Of a stretch of 64,000 nucleotides of DNA, positions 1 to 9,977 are shown piece after piece. The number at the start of each line of letters is the position of its first letter. The first letter of the stretch is position 1. A program made the translations under genes and the position numbers. Below the pieces are notes generated by a model that was not told the origin of the DNA, did no database searches, and was given only the letters and a program-made list of their open reading frames with translations. This stretch comes from Nitrospira sp. (lineage in GTDB: Bacteria > Nitrospirota > Nitrospiria > Nitrospirales > Nitrospiraceae), in assembly GCA_020853775.1 (NCBI GenBank), contig JADYYH010000073.1, forward strand, positions 47,568-111,567. Reading direction: 5' to 3'.

Positions 1-985
1 TTCGCAAGCGAACCCCCAAGCGGCGGAATGGACTTGTCAGCCGATGCAACATCACAGACTCCAAGACACACCATCGCGCCTTACGGTGCAGCCGGACGAC
101 ATCATCTTTGAGCTGAGTCGCTTCTTCCGAAGAGAGCATTCCCGCGTGGCTCGCTTGCTCGAACAGGTGATAGGCTTCGGTATAGAACCCGTACGCGCAG
201 TAGAACAGTGCCAGGCGGCGGATTCCCGGCATATCGCCGGAATGCAGCAATGTCGCCGGCTTCACAAAGTAGAGTACGTCTGCCTCCCAGATACGTTTGC
301 TGAGTGAAGGACAGTCGTGATGAACCCCAAATACGCGTTCAGAAAGATGACGGTAGCTTCCGGAAACGAATCGATGGATTCGCGCCAGCCGCAAATCCAG
401 CAATTCGAGCCCGATGTCACGTAGGTATTGATCGATGGCCCCAAATCCCGGCTGTCCGATGTATCCGCCGGGAAACCCGACCTCTAATTCCACCCCCAGA
501 AGTGTTCGCCCAAGCGATGCGCCGAGTCCTTGGAGAATTTCCAATTCTGCGCCTTGCACGTCGGCTTTCAGAAAATCCAGCCTGGCGATGCCGTCTTCGA
601 CGAGCACATCCTCAAGCCGACGCGTGTGAATCCGTTGCTCTTGCACAGGAAAGAAATAGGCGCGGTCCGTCAGATCAACGGCATCAGTACCCGGCCGCAA
701 CAGGGAGGCCCCCGTTGGAACATTGGTCACATACAACGTCCGTTCACCACCTTGACCTGAGAGTGCCGTCTGAAAGACGCGCGCCTCAGCGCCTAACAGC
801 TGACGAAGCTCTTCTGCTCGCTGGGCATGTGGTTCAAACAGACACAGACGGGAAACAGAGGCAAGCATCTGCAGATGTGCGGGCAATCCATATGCAGCAC
901 CCGCATCGGCAATGATCAAGCGCTGGTGACCGAGCAGTCTTTCAAGGACCGGCTGAAGCCCCGTCTGGCCCTTAAGTTGAGTCAC
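1..985 (-). CDS. FkbM-family methyltransferase, 3' end truncated by the window edge
   Basis: Absent from the supplied ORF list because it has no stop inside the window. Manual minus-strand translation from GTG at 985 gives an open frame MTQLKGQTGLQPVLERLLGHQRLIIADAGAAYG...RLDFLKADVQGAELEILQGLG..., with the FkbM-type D-x-x-K-x-D-x-Q-G-x-E motif. An in-frame TGA lies two codons upstream of the GTG. Confidence 0.8.
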   Translation of the reverse strand, partial: MTQLKGQTGLQPVLERLLGHQRLIIADAGAAYGLPAHLQMLASVSRLCLFEPHAQRAEELRQLLGAEARVFQTALSGQGGERTLYVTNVPTGASLLRPGTDAVDLTDRAYFFPVQEQRIHTRRLEDVLVEDGIARLDFLKADVQGAELEILQGLGASLGRTLLGVELEVGFPGGYIGQPGFGAIDQYLRDIGLELLDLRLARIHRFVSGSYRHLSERVFGVHHDCPSLSKRIWEADVLYFVKPATLLHSGDMPGIRRLALFYCAYGFYTEAYHLFEQASHAGMLSSEEATQLKDDVVRLHRKARWCVLESVMLHRLTSPFRRLGVRLR

Positions 986-1001
986 AGCGGATCAGGTTGC
1001 C

Positions 1002-2303
1002 TCAGAAGTTAACAGCAAGGTGCTTGAGTCGTCTGAGTTGATACCGGAGACTCGCAAGTCTTTCGTTCACATACCGAGGCGGACGTTCAGACTTTTGTTT
1101 CGATGCGCGAAACGCGATCTGTATCGCCCACCGCTCACCGGCAGACACCTGCGATCCACGATGAATGCCAGCCGCACCATGGAACAGCACGAAAGTCCCG
1201 CGGCTCCCAACAAACACGTCTTCGCTTGCCAGCAACCGTTTCGACAACGGAGTCCCATCGATCACATCGTCGCCGAAATGAGTGGATCCTCGAAAGCTGC
1301 TCGGAAGGCACATCAATTCTCGACGATGATCCGCTGCATGAAAGCGAGGCCGATAGTATCCGCCTTCATAGTCGAGCGTATTCTGGGCCCGTTCAAAATA
1401 GGCGTCTTGCTCGCAGTCAAACCCCTTGTACAAGGCAACCAGAAATGGCGATCGCACCCATCGGTGACTCCCGCGCACAAATCGAAATGCACCATTTTCA
1501 GGCTTCACGTCCGTGAGGTACAGCATGGCCTTGACGATATCGCAGTCCGCGTCCAAGTGCATATAGGCGGTCTCAGATGTATCAACACCGACATCTGCGT
1601 AACATCCCTTGTACCATGCTTGCCGCTCATGCGCATGATCCAGCGCCGCATAGAGAAACTCCATGCGGCATCCCAGATACGCACTGGCAAGTTCAAACAC
1701 CCCCACACGCCGCAAAGTCCTCTGTAGCATCACGCCCGCGGGAGAGTGCGGATCAAGCGCCATGGCGCACCGTCCCCATGGCAGCCTATCGGCTTGCCGC
1801 CGGAGGAGCCGACGCTCCCACCACATTTTGTTCCACAGGTCTGATGCCGTCTCAGGTATGGGGTCCAGACAGACCACGCCGTCCTTCTTGAGGATCTCAA
1901 GGTTCCTCTGTTGCGCCGCAGTGAGAACGGGCTGATACCGGAAACGATGACTCCGGACCTGGAATTTCCACTCATCCAAGAGGGCTTGCCGTGCAACCTT
2001 CATGGCCCGGGCCGAATAGTCCGCGATCCGACCGGTCATCCCGCCAAGCACATACGCCTGCAGTTCATCGATCCGAATCCCTACCGCCGCGTTGAATCGT
2101 GCCTCCTCCCCGTCTGTTATACGGTCGGCCTGCGTCAATAACTCACAGAACGCCGCATCAACCTCCGCCACGCCACGTTCCACTCGCCCGTCATCCAGAG
2201 TCCACACATGCCCTGTTGACCTATAGGCAGGGTGAGACGCATAGTCTATACGTGGAAATGGTTCACTCACGGACATGACCGGCATGGTATTGTGGTCTTG
2301 CAA
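1002..2303 (-). CDS. phytanoyl-CoA dioxygenase (PhyH) family protein
   Basis: 433-aa ORF. AYMHLDADCDIVKAMLYLTDVKPENGAFRFVRGSHRW and a late HRG motif fit Fe(II)/2OG PhyH enzymes. Confidence 0.75.
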   Translation of the reverse strand: MQDHNTMPVMSVSEPFPRIDYASHPAYRSTGHVWTLDDGRVERGVAEVDAAFCELLTQADRITDGEEARFNAAVGIRIDELQAYVLGGMTGRIADYSARAMKVARQALLDEWKFQVRSHRFRYQPVLTAAQQRNLEILKKDGVVCLDPIPETASDLWNKMWWERRLLRRQADRLPWGRCAMALDPHSPAGVMLQRTLRRVGVFELASAYLGCRMEFLYAALDHAHERQAWYKGCYADVGVDTSETAYMHLDADCDIVKAMLYLTDVKPENGAFRFVRGSHRWVRSPFLVALYKGFDCEQDAYFERAQNTLDYEGGYYRPRFHAADHRRELMCLPSSFRGSTHFGDDVIDGTPLSKRLLASEDVFVGSRGTFVLFHGAAGIHRGSQVSAGERWAIQIAFRASKQKSERPPRYVNERLASLRYQLRRLKHLAVNF

Positions 2304-2346
2304 CTTTCACATGTTGCACTGCAGACTCCTACAGTTTCTTAATTCG

Positions 2347-3102
2347 TTATGATCTGACAGCGTACACAAGGTTGGGATAGTATCCGAACGTCCGCAGCTC
2401 AACCTTCTCTCCGTACTGCTGCTCTACCACTTCTGTCAACGCTTTCTGTGCTCCCGGCGCGCTGTAGTTCAATCCATGAATAGCCAAGACCCCGCCTCGC
2501 GACAGCCTCGGATAGAAGTGTTGCAAAACGGATCGCGTTGGCAAATACAAATTGACCGACAAATGAATAATCCGTAAGAGCGTCTCAGGATGAGCGGCCA
2601 TGAAGTCCGGCGCCGTTTCACACAAATCCCCTTTGATCAGCTTGATCTTTTCCAGATGGTTCAACGGTCGGTCGAGATCGTAGATTGCGACAGCCCTCAA
2701 GAGGTCGTCGAATACCTTGGCTTCGTAATTCCATAGCTTCCGATCAACCGATTGGCCCCGCTCATCGACGTCGGAGTGCGCTCGGTCACCTTCAAATGTG
2801 TCGAACCCAAGAATCTTACACTGATAATTATACGGTTCGAATGCTGCTGCAAGATTGGCATATGTCATGAGCCCTTGTCCAAAATAGACGCCGCATTCAG
2901 CTATGGAACCGACAATGCCCTGCGTCATCTCGAATAACGAAACATACGCGCGATGCTTGGCCACATCCTGTCGGCTCACAAACCTCATAAACGAATGGAG
3001 CTTTTGCAACGTAGTACCGACCGCCGACTCGAAATACTGAGATCGTTTTTCCTGCGCCGATTTCTGAAGCTCGTTCGACAAGGGCGAGTTTTCAATCTTC
3101 AT
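2347..3102 (-). CDS. TylF/MycF-like class I SAM-dependent methyltransferase
   Basis: ORF 2347..3141; ATG at 3102 has an AGGGAGG-like SD. GSIAECGVYFGQGLMTYANLAAAF...ILGFDTFEGD is typical of TylF-like O-methyltransferases. Confidence 0.65.
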   Translation of the reverse strand: MKIENSPLSNELQKSAQEKRSQYFESAVGTTLQKLHSFMRFVSRQDVAKHRAYVSLFEMTQGIVGSIAECGVYFGQGLMTYANLAAAFEPYNYQCKILGFDTFEGDRAHSDVDERGQSVDRKLWNYEAKVFDDLLRAVAIYDLDRPLNHLEKIKLIKGDLCETAPDFMAAHPETLLRIIHLSVNLYLPTRSVLQHFYPRLSRGGVLAIHGLNYSAPGAQKALTEVVEQQYGEKVELRTFGYYPNLVYAVRS

Positions 3103-3185
3103 AGTCCTCCCTGATCCTGCATGCCTCATTTTGTGCGGCAACTATCCGGCCGAGCACCCAATTTCTCAATATCCAACCACACACG

Positions 3186-4937
3186 TCAATCCAAAGCCTC
3201 TAGCCGAGCGGCCAAAGTATCGGGCTTGTGGCTCAACCCTGAACCGAACAGGGCCTTTCCAATGCGACACAATTCGGAGCGAAGCGCCCTGCACTCCTCT
3301 TCTGGAGAAATATGGGGAATAGACGTGTTGGCACCTACATCCAACGGTGTTGCCGCTCGTGATCGAAACAACCTATCAACCACTTCACATGCTTTTATAC
3401 GTTCAGCCCTTTTCCTGCAATCCCATATCTGCTGAGACATCGGCATTACTAGCCGTTGCACACGTTTCAAGACTCGCTGAAGAACAGATCGTGTCTGACC
3501 ATCCTGCGGCGAATAACTCTCAGCGATGTTGATAAGGCCATACTCATACTCGATCGCAAGCCAACGGTACGTCGCCCGGCTTCTTTCGATGCTCCACCCA
3601 TCCTGAAGCGCTTGGTCGATCTTCTCGACAAATTCGTGCTCAGTCGTACCGACATAATTGAGATCAGAAGGATAAAAGATCAAATCAGGAGCGTAGATCA
3701 CGACGGGTATGCCCAGGAGACTCATCTCTTTTCCGGCACTCGACCAGGCGTTCAAAAACACGGACGTTTCATTTGCAAGATCGTACAGAGAAATTTCATC
3801 TCCAGGCCAATTGACACATACGTTGCTCGGAAGGTGCCGGAAAGCTTGCTCAAGAAGCCGTGCCTGCTCCGACTTCACCCCCTCTCGTTTGTTGGGGAAA
3901 TCGCGTGGATGCACGCGAATCACGAGAAAGAGATCCTGTCGACTACCGACGAATCGAGCGAGGCTGCTGATCCAATCAACCTGTCGAGGAAAGAGCGCCG
4001 TTGAACTGTTCGGCAGCACCCCGATAACGTTGGCCGCCAGCCGTTCGTCATTGCTGCTCATGGTCGCAACTAAGACTTTCTGATCGGCACCGATTCCGAA
4101 TCGTTTGCGCAAATTAAAGGCAGATTTAGATGTCGAGGCGGAATAACTAAACACGCTCTGGCCGCGGAACAAGACGAGGAAATGATCGGTGATCTCCCGG
4201 AGGGTGCGCGGCGCGCAAGGCCTGTCACGGAATTGCTGCCAGCGCTCGACAAGGCACCGCAGATACCGATAGGCTTCCTCCCGGCCGACCATCAACGTGT
4301 GCAGCCGGCGAGAGAGGTTTCCACCGGCATGCAGGAAATAGTGAGGAACTTTGTAGGTGTTCGCCAAACGGCACATGACATGGTTCACAGAATAGAACGA
4401 ATTATAGACGACGATGCATTCAGGCTGCTCCCGCTCAAACAGTCGCTTGCCGGCGATCAGCGTGGTCACGGCTCCCTGCAACCACGCTCGATACTCTTCC
4501 TGGTCACTTGCATCAAATTCAATACTGGTTTTCTTTCTATTGAGGATCGTTTCATACAATGCAAGCTTTCCTACGGGAACGCCTTCCATCGTCAAGGCCA
4601 AAGAATCTTCAAAGGACAGGGCATCTACCATCTGCTTTGCTTGGACCTGATCGGCCGGCTCCAGGAGGTCCGCCAGGTCACATCCTGCGAAACCGAACTC
4701 CTGCTTCAGCAACCTCTTCTGCTCTCCACACAACCGACAGATTTTTTGACGTGCATGGACCGGGCTGAGGTGATCGAGCCCGAATGCGTTCATGGGAATA
4801 CAAACTTGCTGCAGCGCCTCTCCGCAGCTGACATAGACGATCGTATGCCCGGATTGAGCCAATGACTCGGCAATGAGCGCCTCCGGAAACGCATGCACCC
4901 AGACCGCGGCATGAGGCGCGAAAAACAGAATCTTCAC
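3186..4937 (-). CDS. putative surface-carbohydrate glycosyltransferase (GT-B / capsule-synthesis-like)
   Basis: VKILFFAPHAAVWVHAFPEALIAESLAQSGHTIVYVSCGE N-terminus and C-terminal NWPGDEISLYDLANETSVFLNAWSSAGKEMSLLGIPVV. GTG start at 4937 overlaps the upstream stop (GTGA). Confidence 0.55.
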   Translation of the reverse strand: MKILFFAPHAAVWVHAFPEALIAESLAQSGHTIVYVSCGEALQQVCIPMNAFGLDHLSPVHARQKICRLCGEQKRLLKQEFGFAGCDLADLLEPADQVQAKQMVDALSFEDSLALTMEGVPVGKLALYETILNRKKTSIEFDASDQEEYRAWLQGAVTTLIAGKRLFEREQPECIVVYNSFYSVNHVMCRLANTYKVPHYFLHAGGNLSRRLHTLMVGREEAYRYLRCLVERWQQFRDRPCAPRTLREITDHFLVLFRGQSVFSYSASTSKSAFNLRKRFGIGADQKVLVATMSSNDERLAANVIGVLPNSSTALFPRQVDWISSLARFVGSRQDLFLVIRVHPRDFPNKREGVKSEQARLLEQAFRHLPSNVCVNWPGDEISLYDLANETSVFLNAWSSAGKEMSLLGIPVVIYAPDLIFYPSDLNYVGTTEHEFVEKIDQALQDGWSIERSRATYRWLAIEYEYGLINIAESYSPQDGQTRSVLQRVLKRVQRLVMPMSQQIWDCRKRAERIKACEVVDRLFRSRAATPLDVGANTSIPHISPEEECRALRSELCRIGKALFGSGLSHKPDTLAARLEALD

Positions 4938-5776
4938 GGCGCAGCCGGCGAGAGAGATTTCGGCGCAAGGAATGCGCACAACGTGAATTTTCCACTGGGT
5001 TCATGCAGCCGCTCCACAGACAAGGTCAGAAACCCAGCCCGCTCGGCCAACATGTTGAGCGAGCCGGCGCTGAAGACATGGTGATGTTCGATGAAGAACT
5101 CTTCGCGCTGCGACCCATGATGGGAGGCCACTTCACCATCGGGCAGCTCGATATAGACCCACCCGTTCGTCCTGAGAAACCCCGTCGCTCGCTCCAGCAT
5201 ACGAACCGGATCCAGCACATGCTCTAGAACTTTATTGAACGTGACCAGTTCAAATGTTCCGACCTGTTCGGGAGTGATCGTGAGGAAGTCGCCCTTGATC
5301 GCTCGCACGCCGACCACCGTCGTCGCATGCTCAACGGCTCGGGCGTCGGGATCGAGCACGGTACATTCCCACCCGGCCTCCTTCATCCGATACGGAAAGA
5401 CACCGAGTCCCGAACCGATGTCGAGAAGCGTTGGGGCTTTGTGGGATGGCAAGTTTTTGGCACGAGCAAATTGAAGCACTCTTGCGACTCGCGCGGCGTT
5501 ATCAGAGCCTTCCGGAGGAAGAGCGAGGATTCGCTGAAACGTCTCCCGAAACCTGTCCCCATAGGTCGCACTGACGTATGCGCTGTCATAGAGACGTGAG
5601 AGATCCAGCGGATTCTCTGAGTACCAGTGCCGACAGAGAGCACAGCGCAAATAGGCGCGCTGATACGTCTGCGCCCCGAAATCGATACGCATTTCGCCTG
5701 GTGGGGGGGCATCATAGCGAAACACGGTCTCGCAGTAATTCAAATTGCAGGGGCATTGCAGGGTGGGACGCATCAT
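4934..5776 (-). CDS. class I SAM-dependent methyltransferase
   Basis: TLLDIGSGLGVFPYRMKEAGWECTVLDPD motif and C-rich N-terminus CPCNLNYCETVF...CALCRHWYS. ATG at 5776 overlaps the upstream stop (ATGA). Confidence 0.7.
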   Translation of the reverse strand: MMRPTLQCPCNLNYCETVFRYDAPPPGEMRIDFGAQTYQRAYLRCALCRHWYSENPLDLSRLYDSAYVSATYGDRFRETFQRILALPPEGSDNAARVARVLQFARAKNLPSHKAPTLLDIGSGLGVFPYRMKEAGWECTVLDPDARAVEHATTVVGVRAIKGDFLTITPEQVGTFELVTFNKVLEHVLDPVRMLERATGFLRTNGWVYIELPDGEVASHHGSQREEFFIEHHHVFSAGSLNMLAERAGFLTLSVERLHEPSGKFTLCAFLAPKSLSPAAP

Positions 5777-6168
5777 TGATGATCCACGGAGCCGCCGAAC
5801 ATCGCCTCCACCTGGTCGGTATGATTCAACCACACCACCACTCGCAGTCGTTCCTGTGAGCAGTATGCGGCAAATGGCTCCTCTTTCCCGATCTCTACCA
5901 GCAACACGTAATAGCGGCGCGAGTCATTCACCACCAGGGCTCCATGGAAGCCGCACTGCGGAAGTCGACCGTTGAGCGACGGTGTCGCATAGAAGCCCCA
6001 ATCTTTGCGGACGACATCATATTCCGCCCCTGATTCCGTCACAAAGGTAATCTGTTCGTCCGGCTGCATGTAGGCCGTACCACAATCCTGAAGGTCGAAT
6101 CGCACATCATGCCCCACCTCGAAACGGCGGGGCGGATCCTTGGGAGAAAACTTCATGTCCAGTGCCAA
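5773..6168 (-). CDS. conserved-looking hypothetical protein, 131 aa
   Basis: Overlaps both neighbours (ATGA overlap downstream, 16-nt overlap upstream). No family recognised. Confidence 0.6.
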   Translation of the reverse strand: MALDMKFSPKDPPRRFEVGHDVRFDLQDCGTAYMQPDEQITFVTESGAEYDVVRKDWGFYATPSLNGRLPQCGFHGALVVNDSRRYYVLLVEIGKEEPFAAYCSQERLRVVVWLNHTDQVEAMFGGSVDHQ

Positions 6169-7280
6169 TCCTCAATTAAAAAATCCGGCATATACCAGGA
6201 TCCGGACTCTTGTCTCTTCCAGATAGCATGATTGCGAAACGCTTCACAGGTCTTCCAAAATTGAGCCTGCTCTATCCCGACGAAACGGCAGAACTTCTCG
6301 ATATCCTCATAGGGCGTCTGATCTCCACGCGCTCGGATAATGGCGATCGCTTGCTCACGCGTAAGACGCCGGTTTCGAATCTCCAACGAAAGATTGTCGA
6401 AAAGGCGAGTGAAGCCGAACTTATACCACTTTAGCCAGTGATGGATCGAGATGAAGTCGTCGTCGATATCGGCAAAATCATAGTAGCCGGTTCGAGCCCC
6501 TGTCGGTTGAGACTGAAACCCCTGTGCGCGCGCCACGGCAAGACTGCTCTGTGGATCCCACGGAAAGTACCATCCGAGGAAAATCGCGTGGGTTCCGCTC
6601 TGCTCCAACTCATTCGCATGAGGTCCCACGTATCCCGCCAATTCCTTTTCCGTAAAGTCTTCCCCTATCCAGTCGGAGGCCGTGGTTCCGTGAGTGACCC
6701 CATACGTGCGATACCATTCTTGATCCAATTTGACCCCCGTATGGGCTTGGTTCAAACTTCCATATTCGAAGGCCGAATTTTCTCCCCACACCACCAACTG
6801 AATACCAAACTTCACGGCGATGCGAAGCGGAATGTTGAACAAGGCCAAATGCATTGGAATCGCTGTGCTTCCGAATCGTTCGAGCGCGCGCAACATGAAT
6901 CGGCTTTCGACCTTTGGATTGATCTGATAGTCGATGTGGTCGACGCCGAGAGAGACAAGATTATCGAGATTCCGCTGGCCGATAGAGGTGCGAGACGGCG
7001 TTTTCCAGGTCACCGCCAGCGGCGTCAGCCCTGCGCGCAGACACTGAATCACCTGCCAGGTACTATCCTTCCCCCCGCTGACAGGGATCACGCAGTCATA
7101 TCCGCGACTTCGAGCCTTGACCTCTGCCACCAGCCGGTCGAATGCATCAGCCCGGCTTTTCCAATCGATCTCCGTTTTGCTGCGATGAACACGGCAGGCA
7201 TTACACACTCCATCTGAGCCCAGCGTCAGATTGGGCCGAGTATCAGGCAACACACATGACAGGCAATAGAACATATCCAC
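6153..7280 (-). CDS. N-acetyl sugar amidotransferase, WbpG/PseA-like
   Basis: N-terminal CLSCVLPDTRPNLTLGSDGVCNACR cysteine motif and PP-loop VIPVSGGKDSTWQV, diagnostic of the WbpG family. Confidence 0.85.
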   Translation of the reverse strand: MDMFYCLSCVLPDTRPNLTLGSDGVCNACRVHRSKTEIDWKSRADAFDRLVAEVKARSRGYDCVIPVSGGKDSTWQVIQCLRAGLTPLAVTWKTPSRTSIGQRNLDNLVSLGVDHIDYQINPKVESRFMLRALERFGSTAIPMHLALFNIPLRIAVKFGIQLVVWGENSAFEYGSLNQAHTGVKLDQEWYRTYGVTHGTTASDWIGEDFTEKELAGYVGPHANELEQSGTHAIFLGWYFPWDPQSSLAVARAQGFQSQPTGARTGYYDFADIDDDFISIHHWLKWYKFGFTRLFDNLSLEIRNRRLTREQAIAIIRARGDQTPYEDIEKFCRFVGIEQAQFWKTCEAFRNHAIWKRQESGSWYMPDFLIEDWHWT

Positions 7281-7325
7281 CAGTACCGTTCTCGTCGGTC
7301 ACCAACTCAGGTTGGCGGACGACCA

Positions 7326-9155
7326 TCAACCGGCGAATTCTTCGAGAAACACCTTGGCATTGACAAAGTAGAACAGGAATTTGCTCGCGCTATTGGCCAA
7401 TCGAGGCTGACGCAGCAACTCCGAAATCCTATCGTGCTTGAGCACCTCGAACACCGGGCTATCCTGCATGAGCCACTCCACCACTGCGGGATCGTTCACA
7501 TCAAGAAACGCATGGATGGGCGCATTGAACCCCACTTTTCGTCTTTCGTTCAGTACGCAGTCCGGAGCAAGCCCTCGCCCGGCATCACGCAACACGACCT
7601 TGTTGTAGCCGTTTCGACTCAGATACCGAGTCGGGATCGAATAGCAAAACTCGAACAAATGGCGATCCAAATACGGCGATCGATTTTCAATGGAAAAATA
7701 CATGGCGTTGAGATCGGTTTCATGAAGGATGACCCGGGTGGCTTCCACAAACATCTCATTCAGCATGCGATTTCTGAGCAATGAGTCAGCATAGTGGCGT
7801 TCATGAAACGGTTCGGAAAAGGGTTGGGTGAGATACCCGGCAAATTCATCGCTGTTCAAGAAAATATGATCTCGAAATCCAGGGGTATCGACAAACAACT
7901 CTGCATCCCGCAAGTAAGGATTTCTCACAAGCGGTCGGACATACTGTTGCCAGGCCTCTCGTGTGGATGCATATTCAGGCAAATTCCGAATCTCAGCCAG
8001 ATGCATCAAGTAGTGATCATAATACCCGCTCACCAACTCATCCGCGCCGACGCCACTGAGACAAATCTTGTATCCTTTTGCATGAACCTCACGCAGGAGA
8101 AGCCATTGCACGTAATGGCTGATGGTGGACACCGGCGCATCATGATATTTCACCAGGAGCTTCATATTGTCCAAGTAGTCGGTCGGATCCACTTTCAGCC
8201 CTGTATGCCGAACTCCCAATTCAGCGACCGACCGATCGAGCATCTCGCGCTCATCATATCGTTCATCTTCCGTCAGAATCGTAAATCCGTGTACGTCATA
8301 GCCGAAGACACGCTTCGCAATGCCGATGAGAACATTGGAGTCCACCCCTCCGCTCATCAAAAATGCGGCCGGCACGTCACTCCGCAAGCGCAGTTCCATT
8401 GAGTGAATAAGCTTCGTTCGAACCCCAGCCACAGCGTCCTCATACGTCATACTCTCGTCCGGGCGAAAGGCGGACGCCCAATACAGGCTCTGCGTTTCCT
8501 TACCCTCGGCATCTATTTGCAGGACCGACGCAGGCGGTACTTCCTCCAGCCCCTCGAAAAATCTCTCCTCCGACTTATAGAGTGACTTGTATCCGTTCAC
8601 CAGGTAACGGCGCACATGTTGCCGGTTGACCGGCAGGACTCTTCCCATGAGGGCAAACAGGAACTTGGCCTCTGATCCGAAATACAATCCTTCCGGCGAC
8701 CGAACGACATACAGCGGCTTTTCCCCGAATCGATCACGCGAGAGCGTCAAACGTTCCTGTGCTTCGTCGTAGACCGCCAGTGACCACATCCCTTCCGCTT
8801 GATCCAATACACGCCATCCGTCACGGCAGATAGCGGCCAGAAATACTTCGGTATCGGATTGGGTATGAAATGGAACACCGGCTTCAGCCAGACGCCGTTT
8901 GATCTCAAGATAGTTGTACAATTCCCCGTTGAGCACCATCCAACATCGATCAACGTTGAAGGGTTGGTCGGATCGGGAATCCAGATCGATGATCGAGAGC
9001 CGGCTGTGAATCAACAATACATGTCGCCCGGTCGAGGTCGTAAAGCGACGCATCCCTGAAGCGTCTGGCCCTCGGCGCCGCATCAGCGCGAGACAGTCTT
9101 GGGCAGTCTCCTCAGACAGACGTCGTGTTCCGATAAATCCAGCTATTCCGCACAT
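7326..9155 (-). CDS. asnB: asparagine synthase (glutamine-hydrolysing) family protein
   Basis: Begins MCGIAGFIG (class II glutamine amidotransferase Cys2); synthetase PP-loop FLMSGGVDSNVL; 609 aa. Confidence 0.9.
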   Translation of the reverse strand: MCGIAGFIGTRRLSEETAQDCLALMRRRGPDASGMRRFTTSTGRHVLLIHSRLSIIDLDSRSDQPFNVDRCWMVLNGELYNYLEIKRRLAEAGVPFHTQSDTEVFLAAICRDGWRVLDQAEGMWSLAVYDEAQERLTLSRDRFGEKPLYVVRSPEGLYFGSEAKFLFALMGRVLPVNRQHVRRYLVNGYKSLYKSEERFFEGLEEVPPASVLQIDAEGKETQSLYWASAFRPDESMTYEDAVAGVRTKLIHSMELRLRSDVPAAFLMSGGVDSNVLIGIAKRVFGYDVHGFTILTEDERYDEREMLDRSVAELGVRHTGLKVDPTDYLDNMKLLVKYHDAPVSTISHYVQWLLLREVHAKGYKICLSGVGADELVSGYYDHYLMHLAEIRNLPEYASTREAWQQYVRPLVRNPYLRDAELFVDTPGFRDHIFLNSDEFAGYLTQPFSEPFHERHYADSLLRNRMLNEMFVEATRVILHETDLNAMYFSIENRSPYLDRHLFEFCYSIPTRYLSRNGYNKVVLRDAGRGLAPDCVLNERRKVGFNAPIHAFLDVNDPAVVEWLMQDSPVFEVLKHDRISELLRQPRLANSASKFLFYFVNAKVFLEEFAG

Positions 9156-9212
9156 GGCAGCAATTCTCTATGGAGACAAGGCACCTGTCGCATCGCCTGC
9201 GCGTGCAGCACC

Positions 9213-9977
9213 CTATCGCGACGGCCCATGGTGGTGAAAGATATGACTGCTCGAAACAACCTGAAACCCTAGCTTATAATACAGGGCAAGAGAAGGAAGG
9301 TTCGCGCTCTGGGTGCCGACGCGAACCATTCTTGGATGACCACATGTCATGCTCGCGAACCCAATCATCGCTGCAGCCAATCCCAATCCACGGAAATCTG
9401 GCAGGACGGCGACCAGATCGATCATGAGGACCTGCTCGGCAGCGGCTATCAACTGGAGAAATCCCACGACTCGACCATCGTGTTCTGCAACCACCATATA
9501 GTCGCCCCTCTGCCGGCTGAAGAAATTGCCAGCCCATCGAGCCTTGATTTCGTCAGCCAAGCTCAAGGGAATGTCGGGATCCACATGAAACCGCGAATAA
9601 CGAAAACTCTGTCTCGCGATATCCACGACCCTCGGCGCATCGTTCGATGTCGCAAGCCGCACCAGAGGTCCGGCTGTCCCGACATGACGCAAGCGTGGCG
9701 TCTCCAGCGTAAGGGCCGTATCTACAATACGGAACCCGCACTCTTCCAGCTGATGACTTGTACGCACTTCTTGTGTCGCAATCTTGGCATAGGCAAAACC
9801 AGGCCGCAGGGTAAGCTGGCGAAGCTCTTGCAGAGTAGTGATTCCCTCCTGTTCTTCCCACACCCCGGTTATGCGGTGAACGTCACGGTTCATGATCGTG
9901 GCAAGCCAGGCATCCGGCACAATCGACAGGCCGCGCACAGAATGTGGTACGGATACGTCCGAGGGTTGATCAGACAT
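9213..9977 (-). CDS. GNAT family N-acetyltransferase
   Basis: Start MSDQPSDV at 9977 overlaps the upstream gene. VAEHDGRVVGFLQLIAAAEQVLMIDLVAVLPDFRGLGLAAAMIGFA is a GNAT core. Confidence 0.75.
   Translation of the reverse strand: MSDQPSDVSVPHSVRGLSIVPDAWLATIMNRDVHRITGVWEEQEGITTLQELRQLTLRPGFAYAKIATQEVRTSHQLEECGFRIVDTALTLETPRLRHVGTAGPLVRLATSNDAPRVVDIARQSFRYSRFHVDPDIPLSLADEIKARWAGNFFSRQRGDYMVVAEHDGRVVGFLQLIAAAEQVLMIDLVAVLPDFRGLGLAAAMIGFASMTCGHPRMVRVGTQSANLPSLALYYKLGFQVVSSSHIFHHHGPSR

Noticed and set aside
304-915. 203-aa plus-strand ORF at the left edge
   Set aside because: Opposite the manually translated FkbM methyltransferase frame, which has a real family motif.
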